NCBI GenBank assembly: GCA_001544595.2
Contig: FCOH02000011.1
Coordinates: 1 to 64,000 of the forward strand
Direction: 5' to 3'
Length of the DNA: 64,000 bases
Source: Caballeronia peredens
Lineage (GTDB): Bacteria; Pseudomonadota; Gammaproteobacteria; Burkholderiales; Burkholderiaceae
Both the position numbers and the translations under genes were made by a program. The notes under the pieces are model-generated. The model had not been told where the DNA came from. It searched no databases and worked only from the letters and a program-made list of their open reading frames with translations. How positions within the stretch are numbered: position 1 is the first letter of the stretch; the number at the start of each line of letters is the position of its first letter. This document shows, one piece after another, positions 44,988 through 53,926 of the stretch.

Positions 44988-46372
44988 GCGTCGATCCAGT
45001 CGAGCAACGGTTGCGCGGACGCGCCGGCCGGGCGCGGGAGCAGGGCGCCGCGGCCATCGGTGACGCGCATTTTCGCGAGCCACGCCTCGAATTCCGGCGC
45101 GCGCTTCAGGTTCAGCGCGCGGCGGATGAAGAGCGCATCGTGGAACGACGTGCTCTGATAATTGAGCATGACATCGTCCGCGCCCGGCACGCCCATGATG
45201 AAGTTGACGTTCGCCACGCCGAGCAGCGTGAGCAGGGTGTCCATGTCGTCCGAATCGGCTTCGGCGTGGTTCGTGTAGCAGATGTCGCAGCCCATCGGCA
45301 CGCCGAGCAGCTTGCCGCAGAAGTGATCTTCGAGCCCCGCGCGGATGATCTGCCGCCCGTCGTAGAGATATTCCGGGCCGATGAAACCGACCACCGTGTT
45401 CGTGAGAAGCGGGCTGAAGCGGCGCGCGACCGCATACGCGCGCGCCTCGCAGGTCTGCTGGTCGATGCCGTGATGCGCGTTCGCCGACAACGCGCTGCCT
45501 TGGCCGGTCTCGAAGTACATGACGTTGTCGCCGACCGTGCCGCGCCTGAGCGACAGCGCCGCGTCGTGCGCTTCCTCCAGCAACGCGAGCGACACGCCGA
45601 AGCTCGCGTTCGCGCGCTCGGTGCCCGCGACCGACTGGAACACGAGATCGACCGGCGCGCCCTGTTCGATTGCCGCGAGCGTGTTGGTGACGTGCGTGAG
45701 AATGCAGGATTGCATCGGCACGTCGTAACGCTGGCGGAAGTCGTCCATCATCGCGAGCAGTTTGCCGATGGCGGCCGGCGAATCGGATGCGGGATTCACG
45801 CCGATGACGGCGTCGCCGCAGCCGTAGAAGAGGCCGTCGAGCATCGAGGCGGCGATGCCTTTCGGATCGTCGGTCGGATGATTCGGCTGCAGACGCACCG
45901 AGAGATGTCCGGGCAGGCCGATCGTCGTACGGAAGCGCGTGACCACCGGGCGTTTGCGCGCGGCGAGGATCAGGTCCTGATTGCGCATCAGCTTGGAGAC
46001 GGCCGCGGCCATTTCGGGCGTGACGCCCATCGTGATGCGTTCGAGCGCGGCCGCGTCGGTGCTGTCGGCGAGCAGCCATTCGCGGAATTCGCCGACCGTC
46101 AGGTGCGCGACCGGCGCGAAGGCCTCGCGCGAATGCGTATCGACGATGAGGCGCGTCACCTCGTCGTCCTCATACGGAATCAGCGGCTCGTCGAGGAAGG
46201 CCGCGAGCGGCACCTGCGCGAGCGCCATTTTCGCGGCGACGCGCTCTTCCTCGGTTCCCGCCGCAACGCCGGCCAGTTCGTCGCCCGAGCGGCGCGGACT
46301 CGCCCGCGCGAGCAGCGTCTTCAGGTCGTCGAAACGGTAGCGGCGCGCGCCGATCGTTTCGTGATAGCTCAT
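44984..46372 (-). CDS. eutB: ethanolamine ammonia-lyase large subunit
   Basis: A 462-residue catalytic TIM-barrel subunit converting ethanolamine to acetaldehyde and ammonia with adenosylcobalamin. Family landmarks: RFRTTIGLPGHLSVRLQPNHPTDD (in part), DAVIGVNPASDS, THVTNTLAAIEQGAP and GLEDHFCGKLLGVPMGCDICYTNHAEAD (in part). The ATG at 46372 follows AAGGAGA. No microcompartment genes are present, so this is the simple catabolic form, co-transcribed with eutC. Confidence 0.96.
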   Translation of the reverse strand: MSYHETIGARRYRFDDLKTLLARASPRRSGDELAGVAAGTEEERVAAKMALAQVPLAAFLDEPLIPYEDDEVTRLIVDTHSREAFAPVAHLTVGEFREWLLADSTDAAALERITMGVTPEMAAAVSKLMRNQDLILAARKRPVVTRFRTTIGLPGHLSVRLQPNHPTDDPKGIAASMLDGLFYGCGDAVIGVNPASDSPAAIGKLLAMMDDFRQRYDVPMQSCILTHVTNTLAAIEQGAPVDLVFQSVAGTERANASFGVSLALLEEAHDAALSLRRGTVGDNVMYFETGQGSALSANAHHGIDQQTCEARAYAVARRFSPLLTNTVVGFIGPEYLYDGRQIIRAGLEDHFCGKLLGVPMGCDICYTNHAEADSDDMDTLLTLLGVANVNFIMGVPGADDVMLNYQSTSFHDALFIRRALNLKRAPEFEAWLAKMRVTDGRGALLPRPAGASAQPLLDWIDA

Positions 46373-46410
46373 CGCGTCTCCTTCGCGGCACGAATGCTGC
46401 GCGTTCGATC

Positions 46411-46424
46411 GCAACACTTTAACC
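46411..46424 (-). promoter_or_regulatory. candidate sigma-54 (-24/-12) promoter of eutBC
   Basis: On the minus strand GG (46424-46423) is followed after exactly 10 bases by GC (46412-46411) within CGGTTAAAGTGTTGCGA. The TTGC -12 part is consensus, the -24 part only GG. It lies 39 bases before eutB, whose presumed activator is the adjacent AcoR-type protein. Confidence 0.4.
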
Positions 46425-46531
46425 GCTTGTCATGCGCGCGGGCGTTGCAGTCAAAAAACCGCCGTGGAAGCCGGACTTCGCCCGCATGCGATACTTGTCC
46501 GTTCGGCTCAAGCCTGGAACACCCGTTCACC

Positions 46532-47596
46532 GTGAAAAATCTGCTCGTTCCCATCGACCGTCTGCGCGATTTCGAAGAAGTCGTCGATGTCCGCACGCCG
46601 CTCGAATTCGCGGAAGACCACATTCCCGGCGCGATCAATGCGCCCGTGCTCAGCAACGAGGAGCGCGTGATCGTCGGGACGATGTACAAGCAGGTCTCGC
46701 CGTTCGAAGCGACGCGCGTCGGTGCGGCGATGGTCGCGCGCAACATCGCGCAGCATCTCGACACGCTCTTCGCGGACAAGCCGCGCAACTGGCGCCCGCT
46801 CGTCTATTGCTGGCGCGGCGGCAAGCGCTCCGGCGCGATGACGACGTGGCTCAACATGATCGGCTGGCAGGCGCGCCAGCTCGAAGGCGGCTACAAGAGC
46901 TACCGCCGCGACGTGCTCGGGCGGCTCGTCACGCTGCCCGCGCGGTTTCGCTATGTCGCGCTGATCGGCCATACGGGCAGCGGCAAGACGCGGCTGTTGC
47001 ACGCGCTGCGCGCGGCCGGCGCGCAGACGCTGGATCTCGAAGGACTCGCCGCGCATCGCGGCTCGTTGCTCGGCGCGCTGCCGGGGCATCCGCAGCCGTC
47101 GCAGAAGGCGTTCGATTCGGCGCTTGTCGGCGAACTCGGCGCGTTCAATCCGGCGAAGCCGGTTTTCGTCGAGGCGGAAGGGCGGCGCATCGGCGCCATC
47201 ACGATGCCGGACGCACTGCTCGCCAGCCTGCACGCGGCGTCGTGCGTGCAGGTGGAAGCGCGGCGCGAAGACCGCATCGCGTTCCTGTTGCAGGACTACG
47301 CGCATCTTTTCGACGATCCCGCATCCTTCAAGGCGCAGTTGTCGAAGCTCGTCGCGTTGCATAGCCGGGAGCGCGTGGCGCACTGGCATAGGCTGATCGA
47401 TGAAGACGCGCGCGCTGCGTTATTTGCGGAACTGATCGACCGCCATTACGATCCTGCCTACGGACGCAGCAGCCGCGAGCATTACGCCGAACTGCCGCAC
47501 GCGGCGCACGTGCTGTTTCGTCCGAACGATGCCGACAGTGTCGCTCAGGCGCAAGCGCTGCTCGCGCAACTCGCCGAGACGACGCCCGCGCTCTGA
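46532..47596 (+). CDS. mnmH: tRNA 2-selenouridine synthase
   Basis: A 354-residue protein (SelU/YbbB) replacing sulfur by selenium in wobble 2-thiouridine and geranylating it. An N-terminal rhodanese domain has its catalytic cysteine in YCWRGGKRSGAM (C93); the C-terminal half carries a P-loop GHTGSGKT (146-153) and LDLEGLAAHRGS. The start is GTG 46532. The much longer open frame upstream covers the opposite strand of eutBC and is a shadow. No selD is in the window. Confidence 0.93.
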   Translation: MKNLLVPIDRLRDFEEVVDVRTPLEFAEDHIPGAINAPVLSNEERVIVGTMYKQVSPFEATRVGAAMVARNIAQHLDTLFADKPRNWRPLVYCWRGGKRSGAMTTWLNMIGWQARQLEGGYKSYRRDVLGRLVTLPARFRYVALIGHTGSGKTRLLHALRAAGAQTLDLEGLAAHRGSLLGALPGHPQPSQKAFDSALVGELGAFNPAKPVFVEAEGRRIGAITMPDALLASLHAASCVQVEARREDRIAFLLQDYAHLFDDPASFKAQLSKLVALHSRERVAHWHRLIDEDARAALFAELIDRHYDPAYGRSSREHYAELPHAAHVLFRPNDADSVAQAQALLAQLAETTPAL

Positions 47597-47624
47597 TCAA
47601 TCGCCTCTCTCGTTGGAAAAAATC

Positions 47625-48674
47625 ATGACCACACTTCGACAAGCTCGCGGCGCGCCTGGCTGGATCGTGTTCCTGCTGATCGCCGTCGCCGGACTGTTCT
47701 ATGTGAAATGGTTTCCGTACTACAACCGCGCGTTCGTCGCGGCGAGCCAGCATTCCATCGGCAAGTCGATTCTGATGGGCACCGCCGCGAGCGCACCGGA
47801 ACCGTCGTGGCAGGCCGCGCTCGATTACGCGATCGCCTACGGCAAGGCGATCTGGCAGGCGATGGTGCTCGGTTTGTTGCTCGGCTCGGCCGTGCAGGCG
47901 CTGATTCCGCCGCGCTGGGTCGCGCGGGCGCTCGGCGAGCACAACTTCGGCAGCGTCGTGAACGGCGGACTCATGTCCTTGCCGGGCATGATGTGCACGT
48001 GCTGCGCGGCGCCGGTCGTCGCCGGATTGCGCGCACGCGAGGCGGCGCCGGGCGCGGCTGTCGCGTTCTGGCTCGGCAACACGGTGCTCAATCCGGCGGC
48101 GCTCGTCTTCATGGGCTTCGTGCTCGGCTGGCAATGGACCGGCTTGCGCCTCGTGCTCGGCGTGCTGATGGTTTTCGGTCTCGGCTACGCGGTGAACCGC
48201 ATGGTCACGCCCGCGCAGGCCCAGGCATCGCGGGCGGCGCTCGCGAAACTGATCGACGAGGACGTGCCCGGCACCGCGTTTTCGCGCTGGATCAAGATCC
48301 TGGGCCGCATGACCTTGCGGCTCGTGCCGGAGTACATCGTGCTGGTGCTGCTGCTCGGCGCGGCGCGCGCGTGGCTCTTTCCGCATATCGGGCCGGACAT
48401 CGGCAACGGCATGCTGTGGATCGCCGTGTTCGCGGTGGCCGGCACGCTCTTCGTGATTCCGACGGCGGGCGAAGTGCCCATCATCCAGGCGATGCTGTCG
48501 CTCGGCATGGCGGCCGGTCCTGCGGGCGCATTGCTGATGACGCTGCCGCCGATCAGCGTGCCGTCGCTCGCGATGCTCGGGCGGTCGTTTCCGCCGCGTG
48601 TGCTGGCGTTCGTGACGGTTGCGGTGATCGCGTTCGGGATCGTGAGCGGCGTGATTGCGGCGGCGTTGTTCTGA
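47625..48674 (+). CDS. ArsP/DUF318-type permease
   Basis: A 349-residue inner-membrane permease with about eight to ten helices, matching the DUF318/ArsP_1 family. The conserved cysteine motif is in LPGMMCTCCAAPVVAGLR, followed by GNTVLNPAALVFMGFVLGWQW (in part). In characterised ArsP proteins paired cysteines bind trivalent organoarsenicals. The substrate here is unknown, and no ars genes are adjacent. Confidence 0.8.
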   Translation: MTTLRQARGAPGWIVFLLIAVAGLFYVKWFPYYNRAFVAASQHSIGKSILMGTAASAPEPSWQAALDYAIAYGKAIWQAMVLGLLLGSAVQALIPPRWVARALGEHNFGSVVNGGLMSLPGMMCTCCAAPVVAGLRAREAAPGAAVAFWLGNTVLNPAALVFMGFVLGWQWTGLRLVLGVLMVFGLGYAVNRMVTPAQAQASRAALAKLIDEDVPGTAFSRWIKILGRMTLRLVPEYIVLVLLLGAARAWLFPHIGPDIGNGMLWIAVFAVAGTLFVIPTAGEVPIIQAMLSLGMAAGPAGALLMTLPPISVPSLAMLGRSFPPRVLAFVTVAVIAFGIVSGVIAAALF

Positions 48675-48690
48675 GCGCGCCCGGGCGGCG

Positions 48691-48828
48691 TCAGTGAAGC
48701 GCCGCTCCCGCCCGGATCAACAGCTTGAACGGCAGCGCGAGCAGCATCGCGCCGCCGACGCCCGCGAACCACAGCGCGACGAACCAGAACATCTTCCGCG
48801 CGCGCTCAATGGTAGTGATGTTCGCCAT
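48691..48828 (-). CDS. DUF2474 small subunit of cytochrome bd oxidase
   Basis: A 45-residue protein too short for most gene callers. A single membrane helix (MFWFVALWFAGVGGAMLLALPF, in part) matches DUF2474 proteins that follow cydAB of the CIO type, analogous to CydX. The ATG at 48828 lies inside cydB (23-base overlap); an internal ATG at 48792 would remove the overlap. It probably stabilises the oxidase. Confidence 0.7.
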   Translation of the reverse strand: MANITTIERARKMFWFVALWFAGVGGAMLLALPFKLLIRAGAALH

Positions 48829-49807
48829 GGCGCACCTTTCCTCTGAAGACCCAGTAGCCGAGCATCGTGTACGCGACGATCACCGGCAGAATCACCGCCG
48901 CGCCGACGATCGTGAATAGCTGGCTCGAACGGGGCGCGGCCGCATCCCAGATCGAGACGCCCGGAAAAATCTCGTGCGGCGAAATGCTCGCGACGAGTCC
49001 CGCATAGCCCAGCAGCACGAAACCGAGCGCCACCGCGAAGGGCCGCTTTTCGCGGCGCGACTGGATCGAGCGACGCATCGCCCACGCGCACGCGATGACC
49101 AGCACCGGCACCGGCAGCAGCCGATAGAACAGCGGCGAGTCGAACCAGCGCGACGCGATATCCGCGTCCAGCAGCGGCGTCCAGACGCTGACGACAGCGA
49201 TCGTCGCAAGCTGCAGCACCGTGAGCGGCCACACGACGCGATACATCCGCCGTTGCAAGTCGCCTTCGGTCTTCGCGATCAGCCAGCACGCGCCGAGCAG
49301 CGCATAGGTGACGACGAGCGCGCCGCCCGTGAAGATCGAGAACGGCGTGAACCAGCCGAAGGCGTCGCCGGAGAAGCGGCCATCGGCGACGGGAATGCCG
49401 CCCAGAAACGCGCCGAGCGCCACGCCCTGAAAGAAGGTCGCGCCCGCCGATCCGCCGATGAACGCGAGATCCCACATGTGCTTCGTGCGCTGTGCCTTCG
49501 CGCGGATCTCGAACGACACGCCGCGAAAGATCAGGCACACGAGCATCAGCACGAGCGGCAGATAGAGCGCGGACAGCACGGTCGAGTAGACCATCGGGAA
49601 CGCGGCGAACAGTCCCGCGCCGCCGAGCACGAGCCACGTTTCGTTGCCGTCCCAGACGGGCGCGACGGTGTTCATCATGACGTCGCGATCGTGCTGGTCC
49701 GGAAAGAACGGAAAGAGAATGCCGATGCCCAGATCGAAGCCGTCGAGCACCACGTACAGAAACAATCCGAGCGCGATGATTCCGGCCCATGCAAGTGTGA
49801 GGTCCAT
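48806..49807 (-). CDS. cydB: cytochrome bd (CIO-type) oxidase subunit II
   Basis: A 333-residue membrane subunit with about eight helices. The start LAWAGIIALGLFLYVVLDGFDLGIGIL and the WDGNETWLVLGGAGLFAAFPMVYS segment (both in part) are signatures of CydB. It partners the heme-bearing subunit I. Four bases separate it from cydA, and its end overlaps the DUF2474 gene. Confidence 0.95.
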   Translation of the reverse strand: MDLTLAWAGIIALGLFLYVVLDGFDLGIGILFPFFPDQHDRDVMMNTVAPVWDGNETWLVLGGAGLFAAFPMVYSTVLSALYLPLVLMLVCLIFRGVSFEIRAKAQRTKHMWDLAFIGGSAGATFFQGVALGAFLGGIPVADGRFSGDAFGWFTPFSIFTGGALVVTYALLGACWLIAKTEGDLQRRMYRVVWPLTVLQLATIAVVSVWTPLLDADIASRWFDSPLFYRLLPVPVLVIACAWAMRRSIQSRREKRPFAVALGFVLLGYAGLVASISPHEIFPGVSIWDAAAPRSSQLFTIVGAAVILPVIVAYTMLGYWVFRGKVRHGEHHYH

Positions 49808-49811
49808 GTAT

Positions 49812-51215
49812 TCATGCTCCTTCGATGGACTGTTGCGGAAGGCTGAGCGGACGCCGCGCGCTGCCGTCGGAAGCCGGGCCGGACGTCGGCGCGCCGGGCA
49901 GCGCCGGACCGTGCCGCAGGAGCTTCAGCAAGTAGTAGATGCCGGTGCCGAACACGATCGTGTAGACGATCACGAATGCAAGCAGCGACACGCCGACTTG
50001 CTGCGCCGTGACGGGCGACACGGCGTCGGCGGTGCGCATCACGCCGTAGACGACCCACGGCTGGCGGCCCGCTTCGGTCGTGACCCAGCCGGCGAGCAGC
50101 GTGATGAAGCCGGTCGGGCCCATCGCCAGCGCGAATCGATGGAACCAGCGCGCATCGAACAACCTGCGCCTGCGATGCAGCCACCACGCCGCCAGCGACA
50201 TCACGATCATCAGCACGCCGAGCCCCGCCATCACGCGAAAACTCCAGAACACGAGCGTCGAGTTCGGACGATCTTCCTTCGGAAACTCTTTCAGGCCGCG
50301 AATTTCGCCGTCCCAGCTATGCGTGAGGATCAGGCTGCCGAGATGCGGAATCGACACGGCGTATTTCGTCGTCTCGGCTTCCATGTCGGGAATGCCGAAG
50401 AGATTGAGCGCGGTCCCGCCTTTCTCGGTCTCCCAGATGCCTTCGATTGCCGCGATCTTCGCCGGCTGATGTTCGCGCGTGTTGAGGCCGTGCGCGTCGC
50501 CGACAAGCGCCTGGATCGGCGTCAGGGCGAGCAGCAGCCAGAGCGACATCGAGAACATCTTTTTGATCGCCGGATCGCGCCGGCCTTTCAGCAGATGCCA
50601 CGCGCCGGTCGCGGCCACGACGAGCGCCGCGACGATGAACGCCGCAATCGCCATGTGCGCGAGCCGGTACGGAAACGACGGATTGAAGATGATCGCGAAC
50701 CAGTCGACCGGCACGACATGATCGCCTTCGATGCGAAAGCCCTGCGGCGTCTGCATCCAGCTATTCGAGGCGAGAATCCAGAACGTGGAGATGAGCGTGC
50801 CGACGGCGACCATCAGCGTCGCGCCGAAGTGCGCCTTCGGGCCGACCTTGTTCCAGCCGAACAGCATGATGCCGAGGAAGCCCGCTTCGAGGAAGAACGC
50901 GGTCATCACTTCATAGGTGAGCAGCGGCCCCGTGACGGGACCGGCGAAACTCGAAAAGCCGCCCCAGTTGGTGCCGAACTCGTACGCCATGACCACGCCC
51001 GACACGACGCCCATGCCGAACGCGACCGCGAAGACTTTCGACCAGAACAGACACAGTTCCTTGTAGACCGGTTTGCCGGTTTTGAGCCAGGCGCCTTCGA
51101 GCACCGCGATGAAGCTCGCGAGCCCGATGGAAAGCGCCGGAAAGACGATATGGAATGAGACGGTGAACGCGAACTGGATCCGCGCGAGATCGAGTGCTTC
51201 GGGAGTCGAATGCAT
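49812..51215 (-). CDS. cydA: cytochrome bd (CIO-type) ubiquinol oxidase subunit I
   Basis: A 467-residue subunit carrying the three haems and oxidising quinol with reduction of O2 to water. H22 (VSFHIVFP) and H187 (RLAHMAI) are the expected haem ligands. The quinol loop begins GDAHGLNTREHQPAKIAAIEG (239-259, with K253 and E258) and is short, as in the cyanide-insensitive oxidase CioA rather than the long-loop E. coli enzyme. The start is ATG 51215; eight more in-frame codons lie upstream. It heads the cydA-cydB-DUF2474 operon. Confidence 0.95.
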   Translation of the reverse strand: MHSTPEALDLARIQFAFTVSFHIVFPALSIGLASFIAVLEGAWLKTGKPVYKELCLFWSKVFAVAFGMGVVSGVVMAYEFGTNWGGFSSFAGPVTGPLLTYEVMTAFFLEAGFLGIMLFGWNKVGPKAHFGATLMVAVGTLISTFWILASNSWMQTPQGFRIEGDHVVPVDWFAIIFNPSFPYRLAHMAIAAFIVAALVVAATGAWHLLKGRRDPAIKKMFSMSLWLLLALTPIQALVGDAHGLNTREHQPAKIAAIEGIWETEKGGTALNLFGIPDMEAETTKYAVSIPHLGSLILTHSWDGEIRGLKEFPKEDRPNSTLVFWSFRVMAGLGVLMIVMSLAAWWLHRRRRLFDARWFHRFALAMGPTGFITLLAGWVTTEAGRQPWVVYGVMRTADAVSPVTAQQVGVSLLAFVIVYTIVFGTGIYYLLKLLRHGPALPGAPTSGPASDGSARRPLSLPQQSIEGA

Positions 51216-51605
51216 GATGACGTGTGCCTTGAAATTCACGCGCGCCCGAGCCTTTCAGGCGTGTGTGTCCTGTGCCGGAGCGAACGTGTAACGGGCCGGA
51301 GCTTAGCGCTATTTCGAGAAAGTGTTGCGCTGCGTCAGGTAATTTGCATTGTGCGCAAATGCCGCAGTTTCAAGGGTTTGCGGGCGCTAGCGGGTTGATT
51401 TCCCGATATTTTTGAGACACGTCGATCGTGCAGTGCGGCAAGTGCGCGCAGGCGCTTTCGCGACAATCGACCGCACGTTTCCGATGCGTCGCCGGCAAGG
51501 TTCGGAAAGAACTTTTACGATCCATGGTCACAAGGCATTCGGTGCGCGCGAGTACCATAATGGCTTTTGAGCACGCGCGCCGCGCGGGCAGGAAGGAGAA
51601 GCATC
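51216..51605. other. non-coding divergent spacer cydA / ypfJ
   Basis: This 390-bp stretch has short open frames on both strands, none with a convincing composition and ribosome site together. It holds an 18-base element almost identical to one at 63151-63168 (here 51316-51333) and a dyad at 51342-51360. A single TTGAT half-site near 51394 is too weak to call an ANR/FNR box. Confidence 0.5.
51342..51360. promoter_or_regulatory. ATTTGC-N7-GCAAAT inverted repeat upstream of cydA
   Basis: The perfect 6-bp arms 51342-51347 and 51355-51360 lie 127-145 bases upstream of cydA, in the divergent spacer. Candidate operator; the regulator is unknown. Confidence 0.4.
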
Positions 51606-52484
51606 ATGCGCCTCGATGACGAAGCGGAAAGTCGGAATGTCGAAGACCGGCGCGGCGGAGGTGGGGGCGGCTTTCGGGTCGGCGGCGGATCGATCGGCAT
51701 CGGTACCATCATCATCGCGCTCGCGGCGTCGTACTTCTTCGGCATCAATCCGATGACGATCATCAACGGCGCGCAGGTGCTTCAGGGCAACGCGCCGCAG
51801 CATCAGGCCGCGCCGAGCAACGCCCAGCCCGCCACCGATCCCGGCGCCGTGTTCGTGCGCCGCGTGCTCGGCAACACGGAGCGCACCTGGCAGCACATTT
51901 TCCGCTCGCAGTTCAATCAGGACTATCCGGCGCCCAAGCTCGTGCTTTTCACGGGCGGCACGCAGACTTCCTGCGGCATGGGGCAGGCGGCGATGGGGCC
52001 GTTCTATTGTCCGGCGGATCGCAAGGTCTACATCGATCTCTCGTTCTATCGCGAATTGCGCGACCGCTTCGGCGCGGGCGGCGATTTCGCGCAGGCGTAT
52101 GTGATCGCGCACGAAGTCGGGCATCACGTGCAGAACGTGCTCGGCATCTCGGACAAGGTCGACAGCGCGCGCTCTCGGATGTCGCGCGAGCAGGCGAACG
52201 CGCTTTCGGTGCGCGTCGAATTGCAGGCGGACTGTTTCGCGGGCGTGTGGGCTGCCGTCGCGCAACGTGACAATGCGCAACTGATCGAGCCCGGCGATTT
52301 CGAGCAAGGACTGACCGCGGCGGCCGCCATCGGCGACGACCGGCTGCAGCAGCAATCGCAAGGACGCGTCGTGCCCGAAGCCTTCACGCATGGCACGAGC
52401 GCGCAGCGGCAGCGCTGGCTGCGGCGCGGCATGTCGACCGGCGATGTCGGCCAGTGCGACACGTTCTCCGCGCGCGCGCTCTGA
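51606..52484 (+). CDS. ypfJ: YpfJ-family zinc metallopeptidase
   Basis: A 292-residue membrane-anchored protein. A charged N-terminus with a Gly run (RRGGGGGGFRVGGG) precedes one membrane helix (about 29-46), followed by a periplasmic domain with the zinc motif HEVGHH (169-174) and the third-ligand helix ELQADCFAG. Conserved CGMGQAAMGPFYCPAD is the family signature of putative neutral zinc metallopeptidases. The physiological substrate is unknown. AAGGAGAAGC precedes the ATG. Confidence 0.9.
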   Translation: MRLDDEAESRNVEDRRGGGGGGFRVGGGSIGIGTIIIALAASYFFGINPMTIINGAQVLQGNAPQHQAAPSNAQPATDPGAVFVRRVLGNTERTWQHIFRSQFNQDYPAPKLVLFTGGTQTSCGMGQAAMGPFYCPADRKVYIDLSFYRELRDRFGAGGDFAQAYVIAHEVGHHVQNVLGISDKVDSARSRMSREQANALSVRVELQADCFAGVWAAVAQRDNAQLIEPGDFEQGLTAAAAIGDDRLQQQSQGRVVPEAFTHGTSAQRQRWLRRGMSTGDVGQCDTFSARAL

Positions 52485-52734
52485 GCCTGGCTCCGCCGCC
52501 ATGCCGCCGGGGCGACGCCGTTGCATCGCGTGCCGTCGCAGCCCGATTTGCACTATCCTGAAACGTTGCAACGGCAACCGGCGTGTCGCGCTGGCGCATC
52601 GGGCTTACAAACGCTGACATCGCCGACGTCTCGAATTTATTAGAATCGCTGGTTTTCCAGGGCGCGGCCGGCCACGCCGCGCCGCGTGGGTCCGCGCGGA
52701 CCGTCACTCGCACAGCAGCTCTCACGTACCTTCC

Positions 52735-53748
52735 ATGAAGCGAATTCTGATCGTCAAAGTCACGTCGCTCGGCGATATCGTCGAGACGCTACCGGTCGTG
52801 TCCGACCTGCGGCGCGCGTTCCCGTCCGCGAAAATCGACTGGGCCGCCGACGCCGCGTTTGCCGACATCATCCGCTGGAATCCGGGCGTCGATCGCGTGC
52901 TGAGCGCGCCACTGCGCAAGTTCAAGAAGGCGCGCAACTGGAACGATCTGAAGGAGATCGGCGCGTCGATCGGCGAATTGCGCGCCGAAAAATACGATGC
53001 GATCGTCGATATTCACGGCGTCTACAAAAGCGCGATCATCGCGTTCATCGCGCGCGGAAAGCGTCGTTTCGGCTATCTGAACCAGGATCTCGGCGAACGC
53101 GGCGCGGCCTTTGCCTACAACGCGCGCTTCGGCCCGCGCCCGCACACCGACGCCTGGCGCGGCATGCGCGTGAGCGTGGCGGACGCGCTCGGTTACCAGT
53201 TCGACGAAACGCCCGACTACAACGTGCGCTTGCCGGCGCTCGCGCGCAGCCTCGACATTCCGCGCGGCAAGCCCATCGCGATGCTGTTCCATGCGACTTC
53301 CGCCGACGTGAAGAAGTGGCCCAAGGAGCACTGGGGCGAAGTGGGGCGCTGGCTCACCGCGCGCGGCTCTGCGATCGCGCTGCCGTGGGGCACGGAGCGC
53401 GAACGCGACGAGGCGCAGACCATCGCCGCGCTCGTGCCGGGCGCAATCGTGCTGCCGAAACTGACGGTCGAGGAGTGCGCGCACTGGATCGAGGCGTCCG
53501 AGCTGGTCGTCGGGACGGATACCGGGCTGGTGCATCTTGCGCATGCGTTGCAGCGTCGCACGGTGATGTTGTTCGCGGCGACGTCGCGCGAGCATTTCGG
53601 TATCAGCGCGCCGGGGCGTTCGGTGTCTGTCGGCGATCACGGCGCGCCGCCGAATGTGGCGCAGGTTTTGGGCGCGGTCGAGAGCGTGATGGGTGCGCCT
53701 GCGAATACGGTTTCCGGCTCGGCCGAGTCCGGCGCAATGGTTCGCTGA
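52735..53748 (+). CDS. waaC: lipopolysaccharide heptosyltransferase I
   Basis: A 337-residue GT9 enzyme adding the first heptose to Kdo of the LPS inner core at the inner membrane. The start KRILIVKVTSLGDIVETLPV and the donor-site region FHATSADVKKWPKEHW plus GTDTGLVHLAHAL are diagnostic. Length fits WaaC. A -10-like TAGAAT lies about 90 bases upstream. No other core genes are adjacent. Confidence 0.93.
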   Translation: MKRILIVKVTSLGDIVETLPVVSDLRRAFPSAKIDWAADAAFADIIRWNPGVDRVLSAPLRKFKKARNWNDLKEIGASIGELRAEKYDAIVDIHGVYKSAIIAFIARGKRRFGYLNQDLGERGAAFAYNARFGPRPHTDAWRGMRVSVADALGYQFDETPDYNVRLPALARSLDIPRGKPIAMLFHATSADVKKWPKEHWGEVGRWLTARGSAIALPWGTERERDEAQTIAALVPGAIVLPKLTVEECAHWIEASELVVGTDTGLVHLAHALQRRTVMLFAATSREHFGISAPGRSVSVGDHGAPPNVAQVLGAVESVMGAPANTVSGSAESGAMVR

Positions 53749-53867
53749 ATGCCTTGCGCGTTCAAATGTTTATGCGCATAAAACTTTTTATCGAAATATG
53801 ACAAGCGGTAGAAAAGGTACATTCGATAAAAATATTAGTGCGCTAACGTAAAACTTGCCGCGCGGCC

Positions 53868-53888
53868 CTTGACGGCGATCGTGTCAAG
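53868..53888. repeat. CTTGAC-N9-GTCAAG inverted repeat
   Basis: Perfect 6-bp arms in the AT-rich 178-bp spacer between waaC and the PilZ gene, 39 bases before the latter's start; possible operator. Confidence 0.3.
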
Positions 53889-53926
53889 CATGACGATTAC
53901 GAAAACACTTAAGAATCGTCCGAAAG

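Noticed and set aside
44948..46531. long plus-strand extension of mnmH
   Set aside because: It is antisense to eutBC and not homologous to anything; the rhodanese domain begins at the GTG 46532.
51360..51420. possible FNR/ANR box upstream of cydA (TTGATTTCCCGATAT)
   Set aside because: Only the left TTGAT half matches; the right half is not ATCAA.
53820..53926. sigma-28 flagellar promoter before the PilZ gene
   Set aside because: TAAAACTT and GGCGATC occur, but the spacing is about 18 instead of 11-12 bases.
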